Source: Prevotella koreensis
GTDB taxonomy: Bacteria; Bacteroidota; Bacteroidia; Bacteroidales; Bacteroidaceae
Direction: 5' to 3'
DNA length: 64,000 bases
Assembly (NCBI RefSeq): GCF_003977605.1
Contig: NZ_RYYU01000001.1
Location: forward strand, 1,254,539-1,318,538
The notes under the pieces were generated by a model. It saw only the letters and a list, made by a program, of their open reading frames with translations, made no database searches and was not told where the DNA came from. Shown here one piece after another: positions 54,692 to 63,284 of the stretch (the stretch's first letter is position 1; every line of letters begins with the position of its first letter). The translations under genes and the position numbers were made by a program.

Positions 54692-55078
54692 TTAACGCTT
54701 GCTGAACTGGAAGCGACGACGAGCCTTTGGCTGACCCGGCTTCTTACGCTCAACAGCACGGCTGTCGCGTGTGAGGAATCCCTGATCTTTCAGTGCCTTC
54801 TTATCGTCGGCGTTAATCTTCACCAGCGCACGTGCGATGGCAAGGCGCAGAGCCTGACTCTGACCTGTGAAACCGCCACCGTCGAGGTTTACCTTGATGT
54901 CATATTTCTCTGCCACGTCGAGGAGGTTCAGCGGCTGCCTAACCACGTACTGAAGTATTGCAGAGGGGAAATATGTATCGATATCTTTCTTGTTTATCGT
55001 GATTTTGCCTGTTCCTTCGCTAACATAAACACGTGCCACAGCACTCTTACGGCGACCTATTGCATTAATTACTTCCAT
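54692..55078 (-). CDS. rpsI: 30S ribosomal protein S9
   Basis: A 128-residue S9 protein with GRRKSAVARVY at the start and the basic C-terminal tail KKPGQPKARRRFQFSKR that reaches into the ribosomal P site. It starts 13 nt after rplM, the usual partner. Confidence 0.97.
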   Translation of the reverse strand: MEVINAIGRRKSAVARVYVSEGTGKITINKKDIDTYFPSAILQYVVRQPLNLLDVAEKYDIKVNLDGGGFTGQSQALRLAIARALVKINADDKKALKDQGFLTRDSRAVERKKPGQPKARRRFQFSKR

Positions 55079-55091
55079 TTTTCCTTATTCT

Positions 55092-55553
55092 TTATTTGTA
55101 CTGATTAATATCAATTGCCTTTGGCTTCTGTGCCTCGTGTGGATGCTCTGTTCCCTCATAAACATAGAGATTGTCGAGCAAAGCACGACCCAGACGGCCC
55201 TTCGGAAGCATACCTTTCACTGCATGGCGGAGAATACGATCAACACCGTCCTTGCGAAGACGCAACTGTGCGGGGGTGTTGAAACGCTGGCCACCGGGGT
55301 AACCCGTATAGCGAGTGTACAACTTGTCGGTTTCTTTCTTACCGGTGAAGATTACCTTCTCGGCATTGATGATAATAACATTGTCGCCACAATCAACATG
55401 AGGAGTGAAAGATGGCTTGTACTTACCGCGAATCAACTTCGCTACCTTAGAGCAGAGACGGCCAACTACCTGATCGGTGGCATCGACAACAACCCACTCT
55501 TTCTGCGCTGTTTCCCTATTAACGGAAATAGTCTTGTAACTTAAAGTGTTCAT
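55092..55553 (-). CDS. rplM: 50S ribosomal protein L13
   Basis: A 153-residue L13 protein: VVDATDQVVGRLCSKVAKLI, FTPHVDCGDNVIIINAE and MLPKGRLGRALLDNLYVYEG are family signatures. It is the first gene of the ribosomal operon; its long leader is listed separately. Confidence 0.97.
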   Translation of the reverse strand: MNTLSYKTISVNRETAQKEWVVVDATDQVVGRLCSKVAKLIRGKYKPSFTPHVDCGDNVIIINAEKVIFTGKKETDKLYTRYTGYPGGQRFNTPAQLRLRKDGVDRILRHAVKGMLPKGRLGRALLDNLYVYEGTEHPHEAQKPKAIDINQYK

Positions 55554-55775
55554 GTAATTTGAAAATATTACTTAAAACGTTTTATAATTTGCCGGATATG
55601 TCGCCATCCGATTGCGCCTGGCTTCACGCACCTGGGAGCGAGCAGACTCTCCGCCTGCCAGTGAACCGCCGATTCACAAACCGCAATGACCATACGCACT
55701 AAACGAGGTGACTGCTATTTACACAACGGCTCTGGGGGTTCTAAGGCCCCTCGAAAATTTGTGAGTGCAAAGTTA
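55554..55775 (-). promoter_or_regulatory. rplM promoter (-7) and structured 5' leader
   Basis: On the minus strand TAACTTTG (55768-55775) fits the -7 box; the -33 is weak. The leader of about 200 nt contains a GGGG/CCCC stem early and an ATCCGG-type hairpin (CGGAT/ATCCG, 55594-55611) just before the start codon. Its GC-rich composition compared with neighbouring spacer suggests conserved RNA, possibly an L13 autoregulatory leader. Confidence 0.5.
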
Positions 55776-56020
55776 ATTCTTTTATTCCGATAATAATGCG
55801 CGTAACAGAAACGAACACTCTCTTTTTTATTTATTTAACACTATCGCCGCCAAAAATATCTTTCCTTGACAACGAAGTGTGTGAATTGATATTGATTGCA
55901 TTCCTGCCAAAACACATTTTTTCGATGATAAAAAAAGAAATAATCACACGTTTTCTATGATAAAAACCAAAATTTCTCCCACTTTCCCCTCTATTTGCTT
56001 TTGGATTATATTTCTCGGCA

Positions 56021-56113
56021 AAGCAATTTGGGCGAAATTGCCGACCAAATTGGGCGATTTTGCAAAACAATTTCGCCCAATTTGTTTTGCAAAATCGCCC
56101 AATTTGCTTTGCA
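56021..56113. repeat. dispersed GGGCGAAATTGG repeat, locus 3, direct and inverted
   Basis: Several copies in both orientations: AAGCAATTTGGGCGAAATTG, AAATTGGGCGATTTTGC, and inverted CAATTTCGCCCAATTTG and AAAATCGCCCAATTTGC. It forms a large potential hairpin. An IS982-type terminal repeat (TACGTGAGTTCGGGATAA, 56119-56136) adjoins it. Any reading frame across 55831-56142 is made of these repeats and is not a gene. The rest of the gap (55776-56332) shows only the hairpin below. Confidence 0.78.
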
Positions 56114-56213
56114 GATAATACGTGAGTTCGGGATAATATCATTCAAAAAGAGTTCGCTATATTATTATAAGAAATTCATCAAGACTTATCTCATCAGTAT
56201 AATGAAAAAGTAA

Positions 56214-56253
56214 TTGCACACCAAAGTCTCTGCATTAAGGCTTTAGTGTGCAA
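56214..56253 (-). terminator. hairpin downstream of the T9SS cargo gene
   Basis: TTGCACACCAAAG pairs with CTTTAGTGTGCAA (one mismatch) across a 14-nt loop, about 80 nt beyond the stop at 56333. The T-run is short, so the terminator call is moderate. A CCAATTCGGGTTAA motif at about 56308 lies between. Confidence 0.5.
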
Positions 56254-56332
56254 TTCCGAATAGGTTATCTATGTTAACCCCCAATCGGTAATTAGAGCCC
56301 TTGACCAATTCGGGTTAAAAAGAAGAAGCAAG

Positions 56333-58120
56333 TTAGTTTACAAACTTCACGGTAGATTTGCTACCATCAGCAAAACGGGCAGTGGCCATGAAGAGACCGC
56401 GACCGAGCGAAACTGTTGTTGCGTTGTTTGCCGCAAGTTCCAAACGAGCAACCAAACTACCATTGAGGTCGGTAATATCTACTGTACAAGCAGCAGAACT
56501 TTGCATTGAGAGATTGCCGGAAGCATGATTTACCGACAATGACGGAGTACCCGATGTGGTTTTAGTAATACCTGCAGCATCTGCGTCATGGTCAGGCAAC
56601 GCGGCAAGTGGGTAGAAACAAATCTTACCATCGATATACGACCTACCTACCATACCAAATATAATGAAGTGGTTTGTACCGGCCTCAAGGAATTGAGAGG
56701 TTTTGAAGTTGTCCGGGTAGATGTTTTGAAGTATCAGCCTATTACCTTTAGAGTCTTCTATCTCGATTCGCCCATTAGGAGCATGGTCTATTTCGTTGAA
56801 TGTCTGAACGAGTTTCACACCTGTAAGCGCGAGCGGATAGGCTATATAATTATCAGGTTTGCCTGTAATGATGCTCAGGTTATCGCAAACATAGTTGCGG
56901 AAATGGAAGTTAGAGTTAGGTACATCTTCTATTTCGGGTTTGCTGTCGAGACGGAATACAAGGTTATTATCGAGCATGAGAAGTTGACCGCGCATCTTTT
57001 TCACAATCTGGTCGTTTGGTGACAGTGTTGGAGAGAAGTCGAGATAGTTCGGATCATCTACCAAAATTCCTGACTTGCCGTCAAAGAGCCACTTCTGTGC
57101 ACGCGTCTTCTTTATCCAGTTTACGAAGATGCTATCGTTACCATTTGGCACCAAGTCATAGAACTTACCAACTTCTGCATTTCGTAATGCTGCTATGCCT
57201 TTAATCGTACCGCTGACCGGACGCACATAGAAATCGAAGTTTGTTTGCAGAGGTCCGTCCCAAGGCTGGTCGTCGGCAGAACGCATAAACTTCACATTGA
57301 AACTATGTTTGCCTTCGGTTAGGTTTTTTGCCACAAACTTAATCCCCTCCGGCATGATGTAATAGTTGGCCGGCTCATTCTCATCGACACGTGTTTGTAT
57401 ATAAGTATCGGCGTATGGGCTTCCCTTTTCGCCGAAGAAGAATGTCGAGCCGCTCATCAACGGAGTGAAAGAGATGCTGTCTTGAGAGGTTTCGAAGCCA
57501 TCGAAGATGCGTCCCGGCTGTATGTACCAAGGCACTTCAATGTTTTCTCCTTGCGTTACAAAGATATTGTCTATCAATATACGCCAGTTGCTGCCATACC
57601 CACGTTTGTCTGTAAAGCGGATTCTGAAGCGGAAAGATTCTCCGTAATAAGGCGAGTCGAAAGACGACATAGGTGTTACGTCGGTATCATCGAATATTAG
57701 TGGTTTCGACATCCAATGCTCTCCGTCGTCGTTGGTAACCTCGATAAACCATGCTTCGCTGCTGCGACTTATGGTACGGTCCATTCCTGAGTGGCCAAAG
57801 CAGAACGCGAGAGAACCGCCACGGATAGTGTCGAGGAGTTCGATACAAGCCGGCTCACCGTCTTTTGTACCTGAAAGGATTTCGGCTGCACGCTTTCCCT
57901 GTGGGATACCATTTATAGACGAGTCGGTAATACGAGCATTATGAAATCGCCAACGCTTGCCATTGATGGTGATGACTTGGTCGGTAAAATCAGTTGTTGC
58001 CGTGTTCTCAAAATCACAAGTATATGCCGGTTTAGGTGCTATGGTTCCGGTTTCCTGTGAATAGATTGCTTGTACATTTGCAGAAAGTGCTGCAATGGCA
58101 ATTAGAAAAATTTTTCTCAT
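56333..58120 (-). CDS. secreted protein with C-terminal T9SS sorting domain
   Basis: A 595-residue exported protein with signal peptide (about residues 1-19). The N-terminal region (about 30-200) is beta-rich with CFGHSGMDRTISRSSEAWF and DNIFVTQG, resembling jelly-roll domains. The middle is unassigned. The final 80 residues (VDITDLNGSLVARLEL, then GRGLFMATARFADGSKSTVKFVN-type text at the end) match the type A C-terminal domain recognised by the type IX system, so PorV and PorU encoded 5-13 kb upstream would export and attach it. Function unknown. Its leader is unusually long (about 460 nt). Confidence 0.75.
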   Translation of the reverse strand: MRKIFLIAIAALSANVQAIYSQETGTIAPKPAYTCDFENTATTDFTDQVITINGKRWRFHNARITDSSINGIPQGKRAAEILSGTKDGEPACIELLDTIRGGSLAFCFGHSGMDRTISRSSEAWFIEVTNDDGEHWMSKPLIFDDTDVTPMSSFDSPYYGESFRFRIRFTDKRGYGSNWRILIDNIFVTQGENIEVPWYIQPGRIFDGFETSQDSISFTPLMSGSTFFFGEKGSPYADTYIQTRVDENEPANYYIMPEGIKFVAKNLTEGKHSFNVKFMRSADDQPWDGPLQTNFDFYVRPVSGTIKGIAALRNAEVGKFYDLVPNGNDSIFVNWIKKTRAQKWLFDGKSGILVDDPNYLDFSPTLSPNDQIVKKMRGQLLMLDNNLVFRLDSKPEIEDVPNSNFHFRNYVCDNLSIITGKPDNYIAYPLALTGVKLVQTFNEIDHAPNGRIEIEDSKGNRLILQNIYPDNFKTSQFLEAGTNHFIIFGMVGRSYIDGKICFYPLAALPDHDADAAGITKTTSGTPSLSVNHASGNLSMQSSAACTVDITDLNGSLVARLELAANNATTVSLGRGLFMATARFADGSKSTVKFVN

Positions 58121-58372
58121 AAGGTAAAATCTCCTATCTCTACTTCCTTCTGAGGGGAGGAGGAGCGGGACAAGAAGTGGCTTTAAATTGTTTATAGATG
58201 TTTTTCATATTTCTCCTTAATCTCTCAGAGAAGATTGTAATTGTGAAATCAGAGTTAATGTCAACTGCAATAATTTCATAGTATATGCCAAATAAAAAAA
58301 GTTGCAACTGGCGGTTTTTCTTCATTCGTAACTCCTCTTCCCTCCCTCCGGAAAGAAATAGGGAGAAGTTGT

Positions 58373-58546
58373 TTAATCGTTTTTAGTCTCCGGCAAACTC
58401 CTTACAACGGACTTTTTAAACAGTCGGTACTGCAAGAAGACAGGCAAGGAAATTATGTGTAGCGTCTGCCCGACGCTATGCCTTGAAAGCCATGGCGGTA
58501 TAAGCACGAATCTCGGTTGAAGTGTCTTATTATATACCTTTTTCAT
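58373..58546 (-). CDS. short conserved leader reading frame (57 aa), uncertain
   Basis: This frame starts MKKVYNKTLQPRFVLIPPWL about 45 nt after a -7 box and ends before the T9SS cargo gene. A second, truncated copy with closely similar first 26 residues starts at 60449 behind the same promoter sequence. It has no recognised domain; it may be a leader peptide, a decayed gene or just duplicated DNA. The rest of the gap 58121-58749 shows nothing firm; a 61-residue frame at 58140-58325 has no support. Confidence 0.3.
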   Translation of the reverse strand: MKKVYNKTLQPRFVLIPPWLSRHSVGQTLHIISLPVFLQYRLFKKSVVRSLPETKND

Positions 58547-58586
58547 TCTTATATTCTTTATCGTAAAGTAAAGATAAAAACATTCG

Positions 58587-58594
58587 CAAAGGTA
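58587..58594 (-). promoter_or_regulatory. -7 box (TACCTTTG) upstream of the 57-aa frame and T9SS cargo gene
   Basis: On the minus strand TACCTTTG at 58587-58594 sits in sequence duplicated at 60489-60496 (TATCTTTG). The flanking bases (GAATG after, AACATTTA before) are shared by both copies. The -33 is weak. Confidence 0.5.
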
Positions 58595-58749
58595 AATGTT
58601 TTTCCTGAAAGTTAAAAACTATTTCAGAAAAAATATACTATGCAAATAAAATATGCCAAGAAGCCACAGAAGCAATAGGAGATAAAGAAGTAGCAGTCTA
58701 ACGAACCGATTGGGCTTAAAGACTGCTTAAGAAGTATGTTTGCAGTTGC

Positions 58750-60174
58750 TTAGAAATCACGTTCGTAGATTTCTCGGAAGTATGTTTGCAATGCCTTCGG
58801 AGGTAGAATCAGTTCCCCTCTCGTTTGCTTAAACTTTTTCTTTAGTTTGCCTATACGCTCGTCTTTGCTGTAGATTTTGGTCAGTGACTGGCAGGCGAAG
58901 AACATGCCCTCCATGTCGGTTACGTTACTTGTATCGAAACTCCTCAAGTCGAGTTCGGTCAGAGCAGAGCACTCGGCAAACATGCAGGTCATGTTGGTCA
59001 CGTTCCTTGTATCGAACTTGCTTACGTCTAACTTGGTCAGAGACGAGCAACAGGTAAACATTCCCTCCATGTTGGTTACGTTTCTTGTGTCGAACCGGGT
59101 TAAGTCGAGTTCGGTCAGCGATGAGCAACTCAAGAACATCAATTTCATATCGGTTACGTTCCTTGTATCGAATCGGGTTAAGTCGAGACGGGGCAGAGAC
59201 ATGCAACCGGAAAACATACTACTCATGTTGGTCACATTCCCTGTGTCGAATCGGGTTAAGTCAAGACCGGTCAGAGATGAGCAGCCTCTGAACATCCACC
59301 CCATGTCGGTTACATTCCTTGTATCGAACCGGGTTAAGTCGAGTTCAGTCAGCGATGAGCAGTCGGAGAACATATCACGCATGCCGGTTACGTTACTTGT
59401 GTCGAACCGAGTTAAGTCGAGACTGTGCAGCGATGAGCATAAGTAGAACATAAAGTTCATGCAGGTCACGTTACTTGTGTCGAAACGGGTTAAATCAAGT
59501 TTGGTCAGAGATGAGCAGCCGAAGAACATCCCAGTCATGTTGGTAACGTTACTTGTGTCGAATCGGGTTAAGTCAAGTTCTTTCAAGTATGAGCAGCCTT
59601 TGAACATCCAACCCATGTTGGTCACGTTGCTTGTGTCGAACCAAGTTAAGTCGAGTTTGGCCAGCAATGAGCAGTCTTGGAACATCCAACTCATGTCTGT
59701 TACGTTTCTGGTGTCGAATCGGGTTAAGTCGAGTTCGTTCAGCAATGAGCAGCCGAAGAACATACGTTGCATGTCGGTTACTTCCGAGGTGTTGAGGTTC
59801 TCTATGCCAGTGATTTCTCTCAAAGCTTTACGATTAAAGAACCAATAAGATGTTGTCTTGGGGCGGAAGTCCTTGAACGAACTGTCGAATTCCACCTTTT
59901 CGAGTGTATAGTCATAAGTCGTCCGAGTTCCAGCCCAACCCGGGAAGGAGTCACTTTTATCTGTATGCACACTGTCAATGCCCCACACAGTACCTTGACG
60001 CGAAGCCTTCAGTGTGTCGTAATAGAAGTTAAGAGTCTTGCCGTCGGTGCTTTTCACAGCGTATGCCTCCTTAGTTTGAGCCTGCGCGTGCTGCGGCAGG
60101 GCAAGCATCACTGTCGCCACAATGGTGGTGAGGAGAGTGCGTAAAATTGAAGTTCGTCTCTTATTCATAAGCAT
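58750..60174 (-). CDS. BspA-like DUF285 leucine-rich surface protein, 12 repeats
   Basis: A 474-residue exported protein with signal peptide (MNKRRTS start, cleavage after AQA near residue 32), an N-terminal domain (KEAYAVKSTDGKTLNFYYD, shared with the two paralogues downstream in coordinates) and twelve 23-residue repeats of the pattern LTELDLTRFDTRNVTDM then MF-x-x-C. These are DUF285 repeats, typical of BspA-like adhesins. The C-terminal tail is lysine-rich (GKLKKKFKQTRG). No T9SS domain or LPXTG is seen, so attachment is unclear. An in-frame ATG two codons later is equally possible. Confidence 0.88.
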   Translation of the reverse strand: MLMNKRRTSILRTLLTTIVATVMLALPQHAQAQTKEAYAVKSTDGKTLNFYYDTLKASRQGTVWGIDSVHTDKSDSFPGWAGTRTTYDYTLEKVEFDSSFKDFRPKTTSYWFFNRKALREITGIENLNTSEVTDMQRMFFGCSLLNELDLTRFDTRNVTDMSWMFQDCSLLAKLDLTWFDTSNVTNMGWMFKGCSYLKELDLTRFDTSNVTNMTGMFFGCSSLTKLDLTRFDTSNVTCMNFMFYLCSSLHSLDLTRFDTSNVTGMRDMFSDCSSLTELDLTRFDTRNVTDMGWMFRGCSSLTGLDLTRFDTGNVTNMSSMFSGCMSLPRLDLTRFDTRNVTDMKLMFLSCSSLTELDLTRFDTRNVTNMEGMFTCCSSLTKLDVSKFDTRNVTNMTCMFAECSALTELDLRSFDTSNVTDMEGMFFACQSLTKIYSKDERIGKLKKKFKQTRGELILPPKALQTYFREIYERDF

Positions 60175-60449
60175 TTGATGCCCCCCGCAGTCCCACTGCC
60201 GTGTGGGGAATGGGAACGCCCCATAGAGGGCTCGGGCGTTTGGGTTGATTATTTGTACCTTTTTTCTTGAGTTTGTTTATACGCTCGCCGTTGCTATAGA
60301 TTGTTGTCAGGGAGAAGCAGACGAAGAACATCCAGGCCATGACGGTTACTTCCAAGGTATTGAGGTTCTCCATGCCCGACGCTATTCCTTGAAAGCCATG
60401 GCGGTATAAGTAGTAACCTCGGTTGGAGTATCTTATATACCTTTTTCAT
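60161..60449 (-). pseudogene. remnant of a fourth BspA-like gene fused to a leader copy
   Basis: A leader frame starts at 60449 (MKKVYKILQPRLLLIPPWLS). At about 60373 it runs into the 3' part of a BspA gene, which in another frame reads MENLNTLEVTVMAWMFFVC and SLTTIYSNGERINKLKKK. Only one collapsed DUF285 repeat remains, so the central array was deleted. The conserved inter-gene leader (60177-60245) follows. Confidence 0.65.
60177..60245 (-). repeat. conserved leader/spacer before BspA-like gene 1
   Basis: Nearly identical sequence precedes each of the three BspA-like genes (also 62009-62075 and, more diverged, 63203-63270). It contains an AACGCCC/GGGCGTT stem and a TCCCAC/GTGGGA-type stem ending just before ATGCTTATG. 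It may be a conserved 5' leader or a trace of tandem duplication. Confidence 0.65.
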
Positions 60450-60488
60450 TCTTATATCCTTTATCGTATAGTAAAGATAAAGCATTCG

Positions 60489-60496
60489 CAAAGATA
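60489..60496 (-). promoter_or_regulatory. duplicated -7 box (TATCTTTG)
   Basis: Second copy of the promoter region seen at 58587-58594, upstream of the remnant and of the 12-repeat BspA-like gene. The remainder of the 60497-60749 spacer is AT-rich with no other supported feature. Confidence 0.45.
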
Positions 60497-60749
60497 AATG
60501 TTTTTCCTGAAAGTTAAAAACTATTTCGAAAAAATATACTATGCAAATAAAATATGTCAGGAAGCACCCCCTACCCTGCTATTCATCGTGCATTATCCTC
60601 AATCGGGCATTGTATATTAACATAATATATATTTTTTAAGGTTATACTTATGCGGCTTTTGCCGCGTTAACCAATTAGGTTTCAATACTGCTTAGGAAGT
60701 TCTTCAGTCGTTCCTTAGGAAGCATGATTGCATTTGTTTAGAAAGAAAG

Positions 60750-62006
60750 TCAGTAGTTGTTTCGTAAGTATGTTCGCAGTTCCTCTGGAGTTGTGACCGG
60801 CTTCCCTCTCATTTGCTTGAACTTTTTCTTTACTTTGCCTATACGCTCGTCTTTGCTGTAGATTTTGGTCAGTGACAAGCAGGCGGAAAACATGCCCTCT
60901 ATATTGGTTACGTTCCTTGTGTCGAAACTCCTTAGGTCGAGTTCGGTCAGGGAAGAGCAACTGGAGAACATTTCATCCATTCTGGTTACGTTCCTTGTGT
61001 CGAACTTGCTTACGTCGAGATGGGTCAGAGACATGCAACTACCGAACATGCAGAACATGTCGGTTACGTTCCTTGTGTCGAACTTTGTTACATCAAGCAC
61101 AGGCAGAGCCAAGCAGTAGAAGAACATGTGACTCATGTTGGTTACGTTCCTTGTGTCAAACCGAGTTAAGTCGAGTCGGGTAAGAGCCAAGCATCCGAAG
61201 AACATACCATTCATCTTTGTTACGTTCCTTGTGTCGAAACTCCTCAAGTCGAGTTCGGTCAGCAAATTGCAGTTGGAGAACATTTCATCCATTTTGATTA
61301 CATTCCTTGTATCGAACTTGCCTAAGTCGAGTTCGGCCAGGGATTTGCAATAGGAGAACATACCGCTCATGGTGGTTACGTTACTTGTGTCGAAACTCCT
61401 CAAATCAAGACTTGGCAGATCCAAGCAACAGATGAACATCTCGCTCATATCGGTTACGTTACTTGTGTCGAACTTTGTTAAGTCTAACTTGGTCAAAGAC
61501 AAACAGTCGGCGAACATCTCCCTCATATTGGTTACGTTCCTTGTATCGAAACTTCTCAAATCGAGTTCGGTCAGCGAGGAGCACATTCTGAACATCCTAT
61601 TCATATCGGTTACTTCCGAGGTATTGAGATTCTCCATACCCATGATTTGTTTCAAGGCATTGCAATTAAAAAACCAACAGGATGTGGTCTTGGGTCGGAA
61701 ATATTTGAAAGAAAGGTCGAAAACTACCTTCGCGAGCGTTGAGTCCGGATTCTCAAAAGTGCCTGCCCAAATCGGAAAGGTGCCGTTTTTAACTGTCTGC
61801 ACACTGTCAATGCCCCACACAGTGCCTTGACGCGAAGCCTTCAGTGTGTCGTAATAGAAAGTAAGAGTCTTGCCGTCGGCACTTTTTACAACGTATGCCT
61901 CCTTGCTCTGCGCCTGTGCGTGCTGCGGCATGGCAAGCATCACTGTCGTCACAATGGTGGTAAGGAGAGTGCGTAAAATTGAAGTTCGTCTCTTATTCAT
62001 AAGCAT
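60750..62006 (-). CDS. BspA-like DUF285 leucine-rich surface protein, 10 repeats
   Basis: A 418-residue exported protein. I start it at the ATG at 62006 (MLMNKRRTS), which gives a clean signal peptide; the frame is open further upstream only because the conserved leader happens to lack stops. After the signal peptide comes the shared N-terminal domain, then ten DUF285 repeats (for example ELDLRSFDTRNVTNM then MFADC) and a lysine-rich tail (IGKVKKKFKQMRGK). Repeat number differs from its neighbours (12 and 9), as expected from unequal recombination. Confidence 0.88.
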   Translation of the reverse strand: MLMNKRRTSILRTLLTTIVTTVMLAMPQHAQAQSKEAYVVKSADGKTLTFYYDTLKASRQGTVWGIDSVQTVKNGTFPIWAGTFENPDSTLAKVVFDLSFKYFRPKTTSCWFFNCNALKQIMGMENLNTSEVTDMNRMFRMCSSLTELDLRSFDTRNVTNMREMFADCLSLTKLDLTKFDTSNVTDMSEMFICCLDLPSLDLRSFDTSNVTTMSGMFSYCKSLAELDLGKFDTRNVIKMDEMFSNCNLLTELDLRSFDTRNVTKMNGMFFGCLALTRLDLTRFDTRNVTNMSHMFFYCLALPVLDVTKFDTRNVTDMFCMFGSCMSLTHLDVSKFDTRNVTRMDEMFSSCSSLTELDLRSFDTRNVTNIEGMFSACLSLTKIYSKDERIGKVKKKFKQMRGKPVTTPEELRTYLRNNY

Positions 62007-62008
62007 TT

Positions 62009-62075
62009 GATGCCCCCTGCTGTCCCACCGCCGTGTGGGGAGTGGGAACGCCCCATAGAGGGCTCGGGCGTTTGG
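62009..62075 (-). repeat. conserved leader/spacer before BspA-like gene 2
   Basis: Second copy of the leader described at 60177-60245, with the same two potential stems and a few point differences. Confidence 0.65.
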
Positions 62076-62117
62076 ATTTATTATGTGCATAAGTTTTTCC
62101 TTAAGTTTGCCTATATG

Positions 62118-63194
62118 TTATTCGTTACTGTAGATTTTGGTCAGGGATGAGCAACCGTAGAACATGTCGCTCATGTCGGTTACTTTACTTGTGTTGAAGT
62201 TGGTTAAATCGAGTTCGGTCAGCGATGAACAGCCGAAGAACATGTAGTGCATGTCGGTTACGTTGCTTGTGTCGAAACTCGTCAAGTCGAGTTCGGTCAG
62301 AGCCGAGCAGCCACCGAACATGCCGAACATGTTAGTTACCATTCTTGTGTCGAAATTGGTAACATCGAGTACGGGTAGCGATGAGCAGTCGAAGAACATG
62401 CCAAACATATTGGTTACGTTACTTGTGTCAAACTTGGTAACATCGAGCACGAGCAGCGATGAGCAGTTTTTGAACATATCAACCATGTTGGTTACGTTGC
62501 TTGTGTCGAATTTGGTAACATCGAGCATGGGCAACGATGAGCAACCGGAGAACATCCAGGTCATATCCGTAACGTTACTTGTGTCGAACTTGGTTATGTC
62601 GAGTTCGGTCAGCGATGAGCAGTTTTTGAACATACCAACCATGTTGGTTACGTTACTTGTGTCAAACTTGGTAACATCGAGCACGGGCAGAGATGAACAG
62701 CCTAAGAACATACAGCGCATATCGGTTACGTTACTTGTATCGAAGTTGGTTAAATCGAGTTCGGTCAGGGATGAACTACCGCAGAACATCCCACTCATAT
62801 CGGTTACTTCCGAGGTGTTTAAGTTCTCCATACCCACGATTTGTTTCAAGGCATTGCAATTAAAAAACCAACCGGATGTGGTCTTGGGGCGGAAGTCTTT
62901 GAAAGAAAGGTCGAAATCCACCTTATCGAGAGTATAGTCAGGATTCGCAAAAGTGCCTGCCCAAATCGGAAAGGTGCCGTTTTTATCTGTCTGCATACTG
63001 TCGATGCCCCACACTATGCCTTGACGCGAAGCCTTCAGTGTGTCGTAATAGAAGGTAAGAGTCTTGCCGTCGGCACTTTTTACAACGTATGCCTCCTTAG
63101 TCTGAGCCTGCGCGTGTTGCGGCAGGGCAAGCATCACTGTCGCCACAATTGCGGTGAGGAGTGTGTGTAAAAACAATGTTCGTATCTTTTTCAT
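62118..63194 (-). CDS. BspA-like DUF285 leucine-rich surface protein, 9 repeats, truncated tail
   Basis: A 358-residue exported protein with signal peptide (MKKIRTLFLHTLLTAIVATV), the shared N-terminal domain and nine DUF285 repeats of the form LPVLDVTKFDTSNVTNM then MF-x-x-C. It stops at KIYSNE. The following bases still encode HIGKLKEKL, equivalent to the RIGKLKKKF tail of its paralogues, so a stop gained by a 3-bp change has removed the basic tail. It is the most diverged of the three; the leader upstream (63203-63270) is also more diverged. Confidence 0.87.
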   Translation of the reverse strand: MKKIRTLFLHTLLTAIVATVMLALPQHAQAQTKEAYVVKSADGKTLTFYYDTLKASRQGIVWGIDSMQTDKNGTFPIWAGTFANPDYTLDKVDFDLSFKDFRPKTTSGWFFNCNALKQIVGMENLNTSEVTDMSGMFCGSSSLTELDLTNFDTSNVTDMRCMFLGCSSLPVLDVTKFDTSNVTNMVGMFKNCSSLTELDITKFDTSNVTDMTWMFSGCSSLPMLDVTKFDTSNVTNMVDMFKNCSSLLVLDVTKFDTSNVTNMFGMFFDCSSLPVLDVTNFDTRMVTNMFGMFGGCSALTELDLTSFDTSNVTDMHYMFFGCSSLTELDLTNFNTSKVTDMSDMFYGCSSLTKIYSNE

Positions 63195-63202
63195 AAGTAT
63201 TT

Positions 63203-63270
63203 GATACCCTCCTGCTGTCCCACCCCATGTGTGTCGGGATAGGAACGCCTCATATCGGGCTCGGGCGTGC
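63203..63270 (-). repeat. diverged copy of the BspA leader/spacer
   Basis: Third copy of the leader, with GCCCGAG, GGCGTTCC and TGGGACAGCAG blocks recognisable in the same order as in the other two copies. Confidence 0.5.
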
Positions 63271-63284
63271 GAGTTTATTTTAAT

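Noticed and set aside
55831..56142. 103-residue minus-strand frame
   Set aside because: Composed of the dispersed GGGCGAAATTGG repeat; no start signal or family.
58140..58325. 61-residue frame before the T9SS cargo gene
   Set aside because: No family, no promoter of its own and it lies in the long leader; could be chance.
58877..59446. Long open frames on the plus strand opposite the BspA-like genes
   Set aside because: They arise because the repeat codons lack stops in the antisense frame; they have no signal peptide, RBS or independent composition.
58900..62850. Regularly spaced repeats of about 69 bp that look like a CRISPR array
   Set aside because: They are the codons of in-frame 23-residue DUF285 repeats inside three intact genes; spacers are not unique and there are no cas genes.
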